Origin: Glycine soja
Taxonomy: Eukaryota > Streptophyta > Magnoliopsida > Fabales > Fabaceae
Assembly: GCF_004193775.1 (NCBI RefSeq)
Contig: NC_041003.1
Coordinates: forward strand, 24,358,685 to 24,422,684
Reading direction: 5' to 3'
DNA length: 64,000 nucleotides
Shown here: positions 1-11,324 of the stretch, piece by piece
How the letters are laid out: each line of letters starts with the position of its first letter
Position numbering within the stretch: position 1 is the stretch's first letter
Notes under the pieces: generated by a model
Seen by the model: the letters and a program-made list of their open reading frames with translations, nothing else
Told to the model about the DNA's origin: nothing
The model's database searches: none
Program-made: the position numbers and the translations under genes

Positions 1-300
1 TAGTATCTCAGGAGACACCATAAGAACACATGAGCATTGTTAGATAGAGAATATCTTTTTAGCATCAGGCACCTATTAGGAAGACCAACGTGTTCTCTAC
101 TTGTTTTTACACATCATTTCTCTGGCGTGATTTTCTTTCTTTCTGCACAGATAGTTTATACACTTGTTCATATTCACACTTACTTTTACACACTAGATGC
201 CTATTTGCTAAAATAGCTTACCAAATAACACAAGTTCCCCGAGTGTTCGATACTCGGTTCTTACCATTTTATAATACCTGTGCGATCCAGTGCACTTGCC
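1..300 (+). repeat. LTR 3'-end-like fragment, Athila-type
   Basis: The stretch at about 214-300 resembles the end of the LTR at 1899-3311: both have an AAGTTCCC(C)GAG block, a GTTCGATACTCGG or TTCGATACTCGG block, an AT-rich spacer and a GTGCACTT/GTGCGCTT block. The preceding 200 bp are weakly alike. It is probably the tail of an LTR of a related family, cut by the window edge. No PBS follows it, so it is not the 5' LTR of the element ending at 3311. A long + frame over 90-590 runs through this LTR-like DNA and is not a gene. Confidence 0.4.
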
Positions 301-346
301 AGAAGCCGAATAGCCATTTATTTTTGAGATTGATTCATTCTCTTAG

Positions 347-526
347 GAGGAAGCATCAGCTCAGGAGCCTACTTCTCCAGTTCCAATCTCTCCAGCACCC
401 ATTCTTGAGAATTCCCAACCATCTGCACCAACATCGAAGCCAGAGCAGCCTATTGTTTAGGATCCACCAGCTGCTCCAATGTTGGATCTTAATGAGCATG
501 CAGAGGACCACCCGCAAGAGGATTGA
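347..526 (+). pseudogene. Remnant of the last ORF before the 3' region of an Athila-like element
   Basis: In the frame starting at 347 the translation is rich in Pro, Ser, Gln and Glu and ends at a TGA at 524-526, with one in-frame TAG about 60 codons from the frame start. After this stop the DNA becomes AT-rich and non-coding up to the PPT at 1884, which is the usual position of the last (env-like) ORF of Athila/Calypso-type elements. I see no conserved domain. The assignment rests on position and composition only; it could instead be the tail of gag-pol. Confidence 0.35.
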
Positions 527-1883
527 CAGGATTTTTATCTTCTTGTCTTGCATTTTGAACAGTTTATTTAGTTTATGCTTTATGTTTTAGTTATTTAAAT
601 TTCAGTTATTTGTACAAAAGCATGATTGAATAGTGAACTGATTGGATATGATATTTAGTGGTTTGATTTTGTATGAAATGAAGTGTTGTGATTGATTTGA
701 ATGAGAAATTGTATGAATTGAGTGGATTGGAATGTCTAGATTTTGTTTGATCAAGCTTGGAACCATTAGAAGAGAAAGAACATGTGATTAGTAGTATAAC
801 TGAAAATGTTAGTCAGTTTGTCAGATTGATTGTGAAGGAATGCATTAACTGTATCCCGATGAGAGTGTGATCCTTAAATTTTGAGAGAAACGACTATCAT
901 TTAGTACTGATTTTTGCATGAATCTCTGAAGTATGGACTGAATGCATGAATTGAGGATGATGAAGGCCATGTTTTGATTGTGATAGCTACTTAGCCAAAA
1001 AGCTGACCTTGTGCTTGAATGATTTATCCCTTACACCCAGTTTGAGTTGAATGAATTATTGATTGATTGAACCTTAAGCCTATACAGTGTTATCTCCTGC
1101 TACCTTGTCTTAGGTTGTAGGAGAGCATCATCCACATAAAAGCTTGGTTCAAGGCAAATTTGTACCAAATTTGGGGTAGTTATATGTCAAAACAAATTTG
1201 TCCCAAATTTGGGGGAGACACTGGGTAACGAAATAAAATGGTCAAAACAAAGCAGCATATACACACTGTTTTCTTAAAAAAAAAAAGAACTATAAGCATA
1301 AATAAAAATGTATAAAAGTGTGTGTGCTGCAAATCAAATCAATGAAAGCTAAGTGCCTAATAAAAGGCAAGTATAGGGTAGGAATGAATAGAAAAAGTAA
1401 AGGTTTATCTATGGATGAATGCTCTCCTAGAATCTAAGATTTTTAATCCAAGAAAAACCATTATTTGTTGGCAGCCTAACCTCATTACAAGCCTAGAAAG
1501 TCCTTCAGATTCATTTTGTGTGTTTATTTCTCTATGGTATGAGATGATATGCAAAAGTTGGGACTTGTGTTAGTTGTTTATAATGGAATGAGCCTAAACA
1601 GTTGAGCTTGAGTGAAACAATGACTGCGAGGCTTTGGTTGATGATTCTTTCCTTGATATCTGCCATTCTCACTAGCTTATTTCAGTTGTGACTCTAATGC
1701 ATATGTTCCTATCTTTGAAAAGCTGCATGTTTGTGAAAAGCAATTGATTGAAGCATTCCATGATATTCATTTCATATGATTGAATTTCTTTGTGAAGCAA
1801 ACACAATTTGGATTGACCACTGTATTTTGTCACTTGAGGACAAGTCAACTGTTCTTTCTTTGCTTGAGGACAAGCAAAACTGT
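527..1883 (+). other. Non-coding 3' region of the Athila-like element
   Basis: AT-rich sequence with no credible ORF between the last ORF remnant and the PPT. It holds two direct copies of a CTTGAGGACAAG motif near 1836 and 1864, and an extra PPT-like run (AAATTTGGGGGAG) at 1205-1217 that repeats the functional PPT exactly. Confidence 0.55.
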
Positions 1884-1896
1884 AAATTTGGGGGAG
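1884..1896 (+). other. Polypurine tract of the Athila-like element
   Basis: AAATTTGGGGGAG lies two bases before the TGTTAGTCG start of the LTR. This is the expected place and composition for the primer of plus-strand synthesis and shows that the element is on the + strand with its body to the left. Confidence 0.75.
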
Positions 1897-1898
1897 TT

Positions 1899-3311
1899 TG
1901 TTAGTCGTCTTATATGACTAACTTTTGTATAGAAAACATTTTCCAAAACGTGTATAGTTTCCCCAATTTATAGTTATTTTGTAGGGATTTGTAAATAAAT
2001 CTTGCTTTATTGTTATAGTTGTCTCTAGAATATCTTCCATTTGATTTAATGAAGAAATCTGTTCAATTTCAGCTCACCATTTCGGCTTAGTGTGCATCCA
2101 ACGCTAAGCGCAGCTTCAGCGCGCTTAGCGCGATAGAAGAATCTGGCAGAGCATAAATATCAAGGTCGCGCACTAAGCACGAGATTCGCTCGCTAAGCAC
2201 GATGGTTGTCTTTAGCCAGGCTCAATGCATGGCTGGCGCTAAGCTCAAATCCACTAACTTGCACTAAGCGTGAAGGTGGCACTAAGTGCAACGTCGCAGA
2301 TTCAGAGTCTATTTAAAGTCTGTCTTATGCAGAATTAGGGTACACAATTTTAGCAAGCAATACAGAATTCCAGAGCAAGTACATCACAATGCTAATTTCG
2401 AGATAGAAGCTTTGGAGGCAGCAAGAGGAGCAGTTTTGCAGAGAAGCCTAGGGTTCTTCAATTAGAGAGAGATTAGTGGGTTGTTGAGTGATTGTGAGGT
2501 GCTGAGAAGAGGAGGAGGGATCCCCCTTCTTGTGTAAGGAACAATTATTCTATACTCTTAATCTCATTTGTATTAGGGTTTTTCTGTAATGACTGCCTAA
2601 ACACCCTTGTTGGGGATTTCTAAGGAACAACTTATGTAATTACTTTTAATATCTAATTAATTGTGTTTTGTGTGTTCAATGCTTCTTTCAATGCTTAATT
2701 ACTGCATGCTCTTGGTTTGATCACCCATTTGTGTGTACTCTTAGGTGACTTTAGCATTGGGAAATGTATTGTTGCCTCAGAACTTGATAGAAGCAGGACT
2801 AAATAACTACATTACCAGGGATGGATTGTGGGGTTTTGGTTTTCTGAATATGTTATGATGATAATGCTGTTTAAGTTAAGCCTAGTCTTACAAGAGGGAT
2901 CTGTGGACGAAGCTTAGGCTAAATTAGTCTTTCAAGGTTTAGTACTTTAGGCTACAGCATAGAACACAAGAACATGATTAATTAGAGAAATATCCTCATA
3001 TGCATCAACTTGTTTGTTAGAAAGACCCATCGCTTTTTACCTAATTTTGTTAACTTTTACTTTCTTGCATTTACTATTTTTACCATAGAATTAGTTTATT
3101 TATGTTTTTAACCATCGATTATCATTGTTGTTCCAACAATGCCTTACTTCTGAATAAAACTCTGTCTAATAAGCAAGTTCCCTGAGTTCGATACTCGGAT
3201 CACTCCATTTTAATTTTAATTTCTTGATGACTCGGTGCGCTTTCTGGTGTTTCATTTCCTTTGAAAATATTTGAAAATTGGAGAAAAAGGAACCATATGG
3301 GAAAATTAACA
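1899..3311 (+). repeat. Right (3') LTR, Athila-like Ty3/gypsy element
   Basis: 1413 bp, beginning TGTTAGTCG and ending AAAATTAACA, so the ends form a short inverted repeat (TGTTA/TAACA). The same LTR recurs inverted at 52959-55389, which confirms both ends. The U3-like part (about 2085-2300) carries many GCGCTTAGCG / CGCTAAGCGC-type motifs, then a TATA-like CTATTTAAAG near 2310. It follows a PPT, so it is the 3' LTR of a + strand element whose body has mostly been lost or lies left of the window. Confidence 0.8.
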
Positions 3312-3689
3312 GATATGAACCTACACGCACCAACGTGAGGAGGAGGTTCCCTTGTGTCACATCAACAAAAGCTTTGTCAGCGCGGGTTGGATGTGCGAAG
3401 GGTGGGTCACCATGATACATGAAGAGACCCAAATTGGGTGCGGTCGTGCCCTCCTGAGTTCGAGTTGGGGAACTGGAAAATTGTCAAGCAACCTGGAATT
3501 TTCGTGGCAAGCACAGTGTTATTTGTTAGTCCTAACCCTATTGCTAGGCCTAGGCTTTAGGGTTCTCTCCCTGTTTGGGCTTGTCTTTTGTTACCACAAA
3601 ATAATAAATATACAATCCTTCTTCATTTGTTCTTGCACTTTCATCTATTCTCAATCTTTTGCATGTTTATTTTTTGTTGCGATTAAATG
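3312..3689 (+). other. Ogre-like pre-RT region with intron-like 3' end
   Basis: Decayed sequence between the Athila-like LTR and the Ogre-like pol. From about 3550 it is T-rich and ends in a pyrimidine-rich tract followed by GGTACAG at about 3688-3694, directly before the acidic pol N-terminus. Ogre elements are known to carry an intron upstream of RT; reading this as the tail of that intron is inference. Confidence 0.4.
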
Positions 3690-5301
3690 GTACAGATCTG
3701 ACAATGAGTCATGTGAGGGTAATGATACTGAGGACCCAAGCGTCAATTTTGAGCAACTGGTAAACCAAGTTGAGGATGGGGAAGATGAGGCTTTGGGGCT
3801 TCCCCCGGATCTAAAAAGAATGGTCGAACAAGAAGACAGGGAGGTAAAGCCACACCAAGAAGAAATAGAGGTTGTGAACTTGAATGGTGGCGAGGAAAGA
3901 AAGGAGGTGAAGGTTGGCACAGGCATGTCCACAAACACCTAAGATGAATTGGTAGCTCTGCTATGAGACTACCAAGACATTTTTGCTTAGTCATACCAAG
4001 ATATGCCAGGTTTAAGTCCCGACATCATACAACATCGATTACCTCTAAATCCCGAGTGTTCCCCGATCAAGCAAAAGCTACGGAGGATGAAGCCTGAGAT
4101 GTCCTTAAAGATAAAAGAAGAGGTCAAAAAGCAATTTGACACCGGCTTCTTGGCTGCGGCACGATACTCGAAATGGTTTGCCAACATAGTGCTAGTCCAT
4201 AAGAAAGATGGGAAGGTGCGAATGTGGATCGACAATCGGGATCTAAACTGAGCCAGTCCAAAGGACAACTTTCCCTTATTGCACATTGATGTCCTTGTAG
4301 ATAAAACAGCCAATTTTGCTTTGTTTTCTTTCATGGACAGGTTCTCAGGCTACAACCAAATATAGATGGCGCCAGAGGACATGGAAAAGATGACCTTTAT
4401 CACCCTGTGGGGAACGTTCTACTACAAAGTGATGTCTTTTGGGCTTAAGAACACTAGGGAAACCTACCAATGGGCTACGGTAGCATTATTCCACGACATG
4501 ATTCACAAGGAAATTGAGGTTTACATGGATGATATGATTTCCAAATCAAGGACCAAGGAGGAACACCTTGTCAACTTACGAAAGTTGTTCAAGAGGCTGC
4601 GTAAGTACTGATTGAGGTTGAATCCCGCCAAATGTACTTTAGCATCCATGTTTCTTGGGACCTAGAATTACATAGCGAGGTTCATATTGTAGCTCACCGT
4701 CATTTGTGAGCCTCTCTTCAAGCTATTGCGTAAGAACCAGTCTATCCAATGGGACGACGACTGCTGAGTGGCGTTTGGAAGGATTAAGCGATGCCTTATG
4801 AACCCTCATATGCTTGTGCAACAAATGCCTAGAAGACCCCTTATTCTATATATGACTATGTTGGATGAGTCGATGGCGTGTATGTTGGGGCAGCATGACG
4901 AGTCCGGAAAGAGGGAATGCGCTGTCTATTACTTAAGCAAGAAGTTCACAGCATGTGAAATGAACTACTCTTTGCTTGAAAAGACATGTTGTGCCTTGGT
5001 GTGGGCAGCCCACCGTCTAAGGCAATACATGCTAAGCTACACCACTTGGTTGGTGTCCAAAATGGACCTAGTCAAGTACATATTTGAAGGTGCGCCTATG
5101 CAAGTTCAGCAAAGGAGATGTTGTCTTGAAGAAAGTATCCCAAGCTCAAAAGGACCAAGGGGAAAGTGGGCCCTGAATTATGAAGGACCTTTTTTCGTGA
5201 AGAAGGAATTTTCGGGAGGAGCATTGTTGCTTGCCAGCATGGACAATGAAGAATTGCCTTCGCCCATGAATTCTGATATCGTCAAACGATATTATGCATA
5301 G
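3690..5301 (+). pseudogene. Ogre/Tat-like pol remnant: RT, RNase H, integrase tail
   Basis: One frame runs the whole length, broken by stops (3940 TAA, further stops up to 4000, 4249 TGA, 4609 TGA and others). Reverse-transcriptase landmarks are a KKDGKVRM block (about 4203), FSFMDRFSGYNQ (about 4325), VMSFGLKNT (about 4430) and the active-site run YMDDMISKS (about 4524). RNase H follows (DESMACMLGQ, VYYLSKKFTACEMNYSLLE). The integrase core is missing: the frame jumps to the C-terminal tail (KWALNYEGPFFVKKEF) and a final stop at 5301. Internal deletions and stops rule out function. Confidence 0.8.
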
Positions 5302-5694
5302 TACTCGGGGCAGCTGGAAGTTTCAATACATGTTTGTTCTCTAAGGACTCAGTGGAATTTCTAAAGTCTTAAAATCCTTTGTAAACCATGATCGGAGCAT
5401 TAATAAATATTGGATTAATGATTTGCATCTTAACTCCTTGTGTTGCGTTTTTACTTCTTAAGAACCTACACTTTCAATTTTGCCCACTGAATCCGAAGTC
5501 ATTTGGCTCAATCAATGGGGTGCTGTAAGCGTTTAAGTAAAATTGAACATGATAACACTTGTTTAATAGTTGCACTTAAACTTCCTAATCATAAGCATGC
5601 ATGCATTCGCATCTTGTCATCCTACAAATCGGATGATGAATAAGGAGTCATTTTGAGTGATAATCCATATCACACCGAAATTGAGACAAGGGTA
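5302..5694 (+). other. Post-pol non-coding sequence, target of element A
   Basis: AT-rich, no ORF. It is continuous with 14263 onwards once element A is removed: the last five bases (5690-5694, GGGTA) are repeated at 14258-14262, directly after element A. Confidence 0.6.
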
Positions 5695-6673
5695 TGATGT
5701 AAGCTCGATCGGAGCTTGTAGGCCTAGGATCTTCTTCATCAATGGATTCCTTTGCTTCTTGGAAGATGAATGGCAGCGGAATGGAGAAGGAAGAGAGAGA
5801 GAGGAGACGCCACTTCAAGGAGAAGATGAGTCTAGAAGAAGCTCAACACCATAGGAGGCCATGGATAAGAGCTTGGAGGAACAAGGAGATGAATGAAGGG
5901 AGAGGAAGAGAAGAGCACGAAATTTTATGCTCTAAAAGAGCTCTGAAATCTGAAGTTTAATATTCAAATGATCAAAGTTGAAAAAAATGCACACACATGA
6001 CCTCTATTTATAACCTAAGTGTCACACAAAATTGGAGGGAAATTTGGAATTCAATTCAAATTTCAATTGAATTTGAAATTGAATTTGTGGAGCCAAAATT
6101 TCACTAAATATGATTAGTGAATTTTAGTTATGGTTCAGCCCACTAATCCAAGATCAATTCCAAGATTCTCCACTAAGTGTACTTAGGTGTCATGAGGCAT
6201 GTAAAGCATGAAGGACATGCACAAAGTGTGACTATATGATGTGGCAATGGGGTGTAGTAAGCAAATGCTCACCTCCCCCTCAAAAATTTAATTGGATTGG
6301 GCTTTTACCAATTCAATAAAATTTTATTTCCCAACACACACATCAAATATTCACTTAGTGCATGTGAAATTACAAAACTACCCCTAATACAAAAACTAGT
6401 TTAAGTGCCCTAAAATACAAGGGCTGAAAAATCCTATATTTCTAGGGTACCCTACCTACATTATGGAGCTCTAAATACAAGGATCAAATATAATGACATC
6501 CTAGTCTAATATGTACAAAGATAATTGGACCCAACCTTGGCCCATGGGCTCTGAAATCTACCCTGAGGTTCATGAGAACCCTAGGGCCTTCTTCAGCAGC
6601 TCTAGCCTAATCCTCTTGGAACCTCTTGCTCATGGATCTAGTGACTGGTCCCTTCCTAGGGAGGATTGCATCA
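5695..6673 (-). repeat. Element A 3' LTR
   Basis: 979 bp; on the + strand it reads TGATGTAAGCTC...GGATTGCATCA. On its right (6674-6692) is the minus-strand PPT (purine-rich on the minus strand, TTCAAGGGGAATGGGA). The integrase reading frame runs into this LTR. Confidence 0.88.
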
Positions 6674-7392
6674 TCCCATTCCCCTTGAAGAGGATTTGAC
6701 CTCAAATCTATTAGTTCCTCCTCCTCAATATCAGCTCCACCTGCAAAAGGAATTAAATCAGAAATGTTAAAAGTGGTGTTGACTCCATACTCTTCTGGGA
6801 GGTCCAACCTATAGGCATTGTTATTGATCCTCTCCAAAACCTGAAAAGGTCCATCCCCTGTAGGGCTAAGCTTGGATTTCCTTTTTGTAGGGAATCTATC
6901 CTTCCTAAGATGGAGCCAAACCCAGTCACCCTTATTAAGAACTAGCTCTTTTCTTCCTCTATTGCCTTTAGTTAAATAAATCTTTGTTCAGTTCTCTATT
7001 TGGTTCTTAACCCTCTCATGCAACTTCTTTACAAACTCTGACCTAGATTCCCCTTCTTTATGTATAAAAGAAGTGTCTAGTGGGAGGGGAATGAGGTCTA
7101 ACGGTGTTAGGGGATTGAACCCATAGACAACCTCAAAAGGGGACTGCTTGGTGGTTCTATGAACCCCCCTGTTGTAGGAAAATTCTACATGAGGAAGATA
7201 CTCATCCGAAGACTTATGGTTGCCTTTTAGAAGAGCCCTTAAAAGGGTGGATAAAGACCTATTCACTGCCTTTGTTTGCCCATCAGTTTGTGGATGACAA
7301 GTGGTAGAGAAAAGAAGTTAGTTTCTAGCTTAGCCTATAAGGTTTTCCTGAAGTGGCTAAGGAACTTAGCATCTCTATCTGACACAATGGTC
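6607..7392 (-). pseudogene. Integrase C-terminal half of element A
   Basis: Read on the minus strand, 7266-6988 encodes the end of the integrase core (NRSLSTLLRALLKGNHKS, HVEFSYNRGVHRTTKQSP) up to a premature stop after VKNQIEN. The tail continues with DWVWLHLRKDRFPTKRKS, then AYRLDLPEEYG and FNISDLIPF, and enters the LTR before a TAG at 6607. The upstream core with the first two acidic residues is deleted at about 7392. The near-identical copy in element C (33208-33925) confirms the identity. Confidence 0.85.
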
Positions 7393-7938
7393 CCAACAAA
7401 ACACTCACGATTGATGTGTCATCATTTTCTCATATTTCTTTACCCTTTTTGTCACCATTTTAATTACTGATTAGACTTAATTGTCAAATTAATTATGCAG
7501 TTTTATCATTTGGGCCTACTGGATTAATTTTGTGTTTTTAATTTAATTTTAGGAGATCTATAAGCAATTGGGCTTGAATCCAGAATTGGGCTTGGACTTG
7601 AAGAGAACATACTATTTTATTCTACCAAATTTTATCTCATCTAGATTCTATCTTATCTAGATATTATTTAGATTTGATCTCATCTAGATATTATTTCATC
7701 TAGATCTTATCTTATCTTAACTTATCTATATTTTATTTTATTTATGGGCTTGGATTTAAAACAAATTTGTAAGCCTTGGGGCTGAAGAATATATAACAAC
7801 ACCAAGGTTCTAGTTTAAGTCTCTTCTCTTCTCTTTCTCCTCTCCTCTCCTCTCTCTCTTTTTCGTTTTAGTTTTAGAGTGCTACTCTCTTTTTTGTTTT
7901 AGTCACTTTTCGTTTTAGCAATAAAATTTCATTCTTCC

Positions 7939-9537
7939 TGTCATACCCTAATTTCGTCCGGGGATTATTATTTGATGACATGCAACCTTTGGTTAGCCGC
8001 TTTGAGATACTTGGCGTCCTTTGTTGCACAAAAAATGAAGTCCCGAGACGTGTCAGAAATCAAAAGGAAGCAGGCTTACGCGATCCGTGAAATTCCGTAA
8101 TGTGGCGGAAATTGAAAAGAGGTGTTTTTGCGTAATCCGCGAGTTTCTGTAACTTCTTCGAAAGCTAAAAAAGAGTAAATACATAATCCGTAAGGATTCG
8201 TAACCTTGTGGAAGGAAAATAAGTATCGTTATGAAATTCATGAAGTTTCGTAACGTTACGGAAAAAGAATTACCAAAAAAGTAGAAGGGGTGCATTTAGT
8301 AAAAAGGGGGGTACGAATAGCAATCTGGCCCACTTGGGCCTTCCAGATCCTTCCTCCAAAAGGCTGTTGCTTCTGGAGGAAGCAACCTTGCTCGCCTGGG
8401 CGAGCTGGGTGGCAAGCTCCTCCCCTATTTTGCTATAAATAGGGGGAGGAGTGAAGAAGAAAAAGGTTCAGCCTTCTTGGCACTTCTCCCTCTCTCGAAA
8501 TTGCTGAGGAAAATTGTTTCCGTGAAGAAAATCCAAGCCGAGGCGCTTCCGTAACGTTTCCGTGAGTAATTACGCGAAGATTCTCGATCGTTCTTCAAGA
8601 TTCATCGTTCGTTCTTCGTTTTCTTCAGTCTTCAACGGGTAAGTACCTCAAACCGAGCTTTTCAATTCATTCTATGTACCCGTGATGGTCCACATTTTGT
8701 TTCATGTATTTTTATTCTCGTTTTCATTCGCTTTTTATACCCCCTTTTGACGTGCTTAAGCCATTTATTTAAGTCATTTCTCGCCTAATCTAAAAATAAA
8801 ATAAATTTCCACCGATCGTTTGAATTGTATCATCCGTTAATTTCGGTTAAAATGAATTCCGACCGTTCGGTCGTGCCGTAACCACATTGGAAATAAAAAA
8901 AGAGTAAAATAATAATATAATAATCAAAAAATACTTTTTAGTAAAATAAAGCAAAAAATCAATCGGACGTTTTCTCTTTGGGATTTCTCATTCTTAATTG
9001 AATTGACTAATAACTAAAGTGAAACTAAGGCTAAAATCAACTCGCCTAGTCAAGCTCGTCCACAAAAAATAGGGTTTTGAAAGTTCATCATTTCAGTTTT
9101 TTACCAAGTAAAATGGATCATTTTTAAGGTCCAACGCCTTAAAATGATCACCCTTCAAGTAAAAAGAATCACTTGATTCACGCATAAGAAAGAACTACGT
9201 AGGTCTGATTTCCTCTCCAAAGGAGGGTACGTAGGAGCAAAAGCCCCGCTTTTGTCGATCTCAAAAAATAAAAAGAAATAAAAGTTAAGATAACACAATT
9301 CCACAATTCTAAAAAATAGGCTGTTGTCCTTCGAGACAAACGTAAAAGGTGCTAATACCTTCCTCAAGCGTAAATACAACTCTCGAACTTAGAATTTTCA
9401 TTTTGACCGGTTTCCTTCGGTTTTCCCGACGTTTTCCACAAATAAACGTTGGTGGCGACTCCGCGCATATTTCCTCCTTTGGAAAGCGCACCCGTGAGCC
9501 TCGCCTTCGCTCGCCCGCAAAAGGACACATTGCGACA
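7939..9537 (+). mobile_element. Ogre-family solo LTR
   Basis: 1599 bp from TGTCATACCC to TTGCGACA, with a perfect TSD CTTCC (7934-7938, 9538-9542) and no internal sequence, so it is a solo LTR left by LTR-LTR recombination. Other members are at 25573-26544, 28797-30653 and 55640-57208; the last is followed by a PBS, which ties the family to the Ogre-like element. Confidence 0.92.
8390..8441 (+). promoter_or_regulatory. Ogre-family LTR promoter: palindrome plus TATA box
   Basis: A near-perfect palindrome GCTCGCCTGGGCGAGC (8390-8405) is followed 28 bp later by TATAAATA (8434-8441). The same arrangement is seen at 56093-56144. The TATA box very likely sets the R start; a role for the palindrome is inference. 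Confidence 0.6.
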
Positions 9538-10169
9538 CTTCCTTTCTACTACAATTTCGTTTTCTATTGATTAATGGAAGGCTAAGTATCCAACGTTGTT
9601 TTCTCTTGAGGATCCAGCACAACTCTCTTTGAGGTTCTATTATTACTATTAAATTCTTATCAGTGTTTCCTCTTCACCAATTACTCTGTATTTGTTGCTA
9701 TTAATGCATGCATGCTTAGTGCTTGATTACTTGTCTCTGCGCTTAATTTACGTTCATGCTTAATGATCGTTCATGATTAATTGGTGTATGTGTTGCTTAA
9801 TCACATAATGAATGCCTTATGTTAAATTTCGCTTAGTAATTTAATTTAGGGTTGGATTAAGTGGTTGAACTGATAAATGATAAACTCTCGTAACCTAGGA
9901 TGATAGACTTGCTTGTGAATCAAGGGGAAGCAACGTGTTTTAATTATGATATTTTCTAATTCACATCTATTCGCTATTTGATTTACAAAGGCAAACAACC
10001 CCCCCCCCCAATTCGTTACTATTTTCCTACTATCTGTTATGAACGTTCGGTTGACCATTGCTCGGTTGGAGATGACCTAGGATCACTTCCTAGATAATGA
10101 ATTTTTAATATTTATTTGATTCGGGTACGGCCTTGATCAACTATCCTAAGGGAAAATGGCCTAAAATTA

Positions 10170-11324
10170 TTACACACAAATGGAAGTAGGGCAAGCAGTA
10201 GTCTCCTCTTGACTACTATAAATGTCTTGACCCCTCATGATCATGGTTTTCTTTGTGGGGCATTGAGAGGCAATGTGACCTCTCCCAAGACATTTGAAGC
10301 ATTTAATGTTGCTACTCCTTTCTTGGGAACTAGTCTTAGGGGTGTATTTCTCTATGGTCTTACCCTTATCTTTCTTGGGTTTTGAAGGTGCAGCCCTTAA
10401 AATTCCATGGGCTTGGTCCTTCCTTGGATAAGAGTGAGAGCCATAAGATTTTGAAGAAGGCTTTCTTTTAAGTTGTTGCTCCACTTTTATACAAAGTTGG
10501 ACTAGCTCATCTAGGTCCCTATAAGGAAGGATTTCAACCTTGTCCCTCACTTCCATATTAAGCCCACTAAGGAACCTAGCTATGCTTGTTCTTTCCTCCT
10601 CCCTAAGTCTAGCTCTTAAAAGGAGTAGTTCCATTTGTTGTCTATATTCTTCAACACTCATACTCCCTTGTCTAAGCCTTTGGAGCTTGTCCATAAGCTC
10701 CCTTTCATAGTAGGAGGGAATGTGCCTCTTCCTAAAGGCACTCTTAAGATCATTCCAATACTCTACTGGAGGATCCCCATGAATCCTTCGTTCCCTAACA
10801 AGGGAAGTCCACCAATAGAGGGCATACCCTTGAAAGCTTAGGGTAGCCAATGGAACTTTTCTCTCTTCGCTAATATGATGGCAAACAAAGAGTTGTTCAA
10901 CCTTCATTTCCCAATCTAAGTAGGCCTCAACATTATCTTTTCCATGGAAATATGGGAGGCTAACGTTAACCTCTTGATGCCTTCTATACTTTTCTTTTCT
11001 TTGGGAGTGATGTTTAGTGTGTGAACTATGGCGCCCTCTATAATAGTCACTAAGTTCTTCACTTAAACTCTTGCAAGAGTCATGACTACTATAGGAGGCA
11101 TGTTTTTCTCTTTTCATTTCTTTCATTATTTTTGTTCTTTCTTCCTCTCTTATTTTCTCTCTTTCATCTTGACTTATTTCTTCCACTCTTTTTTTACCTT
11201 TTTCTTTTCTCTCTTGTTTTTCTTTCCACAACTTAAGGGATCTCAACTCACCTAATATCTTATACAAAGGGTCCTTAGGAGTAGAACCCTCACCATTAAC
11301 ACTAGATGAAGAATGAAGACTCAT
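10170..11324 (-). pseudogene. Gag of element A (C-terminally truncated)
   Basis: A 384-codon open frame starting MSLHSSSSVNGEG. A charged Lys/Glu-rich segment (about residues 30-75) precedes a retrotransposon-gag domain (about 115-290; YFHGKDNVEAYLDWE, YWNDLKSAFRKRH, MSVEEYRQQMELL) and one CCHC zinc knuckle (CFKCLGRGHIASQC, about 340-353). The frame is intact but ends in a few foreign residues, because the protease and the rest of pol were deleted at about 10190. The homologue in element C continues into protease. It might still make a capsid protein, but not a working Gag-Pol. Confidence 0.88.

Larger units (their letters stand above)
7412..10139 (+). mobile_element. Unclassified solo LTR (TGATGTG...GATCA family), itself interrupted
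   Basis: Starts TGATGTGTCATC and ends GGCCTTGATCA. The flanks are ACGAT (7407-7411) and ACTAT (10140-10144), a TSD with one mismatch; the uninterrupted leader copy at 11589-11612 has ACTAT at this point, which supports it. Without the nested LTR (7939-9537 plus 5 bp) it is 1124 bp, matching the second copy at 58672-59791 (1120 bp). A TATA-like AATATATAACA near 7789 suggests the + orientation. No coding region, so the superfamily is unknown. Confidence 0.85.

Noticed and set aside
90..590. 166-codon open frame on the + strand
   Set aside because: It crosses an LTR-like fragment and continues through a different frame of the remnant ORF at 347-526; composition is Leu/Phe/Ser/His-rich as expected from T/C-rich non-coding DNA.
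3651..4334. Several minus-strand open frames
   Set aside because: They are antisense to the Ogre-like pol frame, which carries recognisable RT motifs.
9309..9622. Overlapping frames around the end of the Ogre-family LTR, also at 30264-30684 and 56980-57290
   Set aside because: The same pattern appears in each LTR copy on both strands; it is GC-richer LTR U5 sequence without a start context or motif.
10170..11324. Gag of element A as a host zinc-knuckle gene
   Set aside because: The open frame sits between LTRs, leader and PBS of an element with a TSD and has a near-identical copy in element C.
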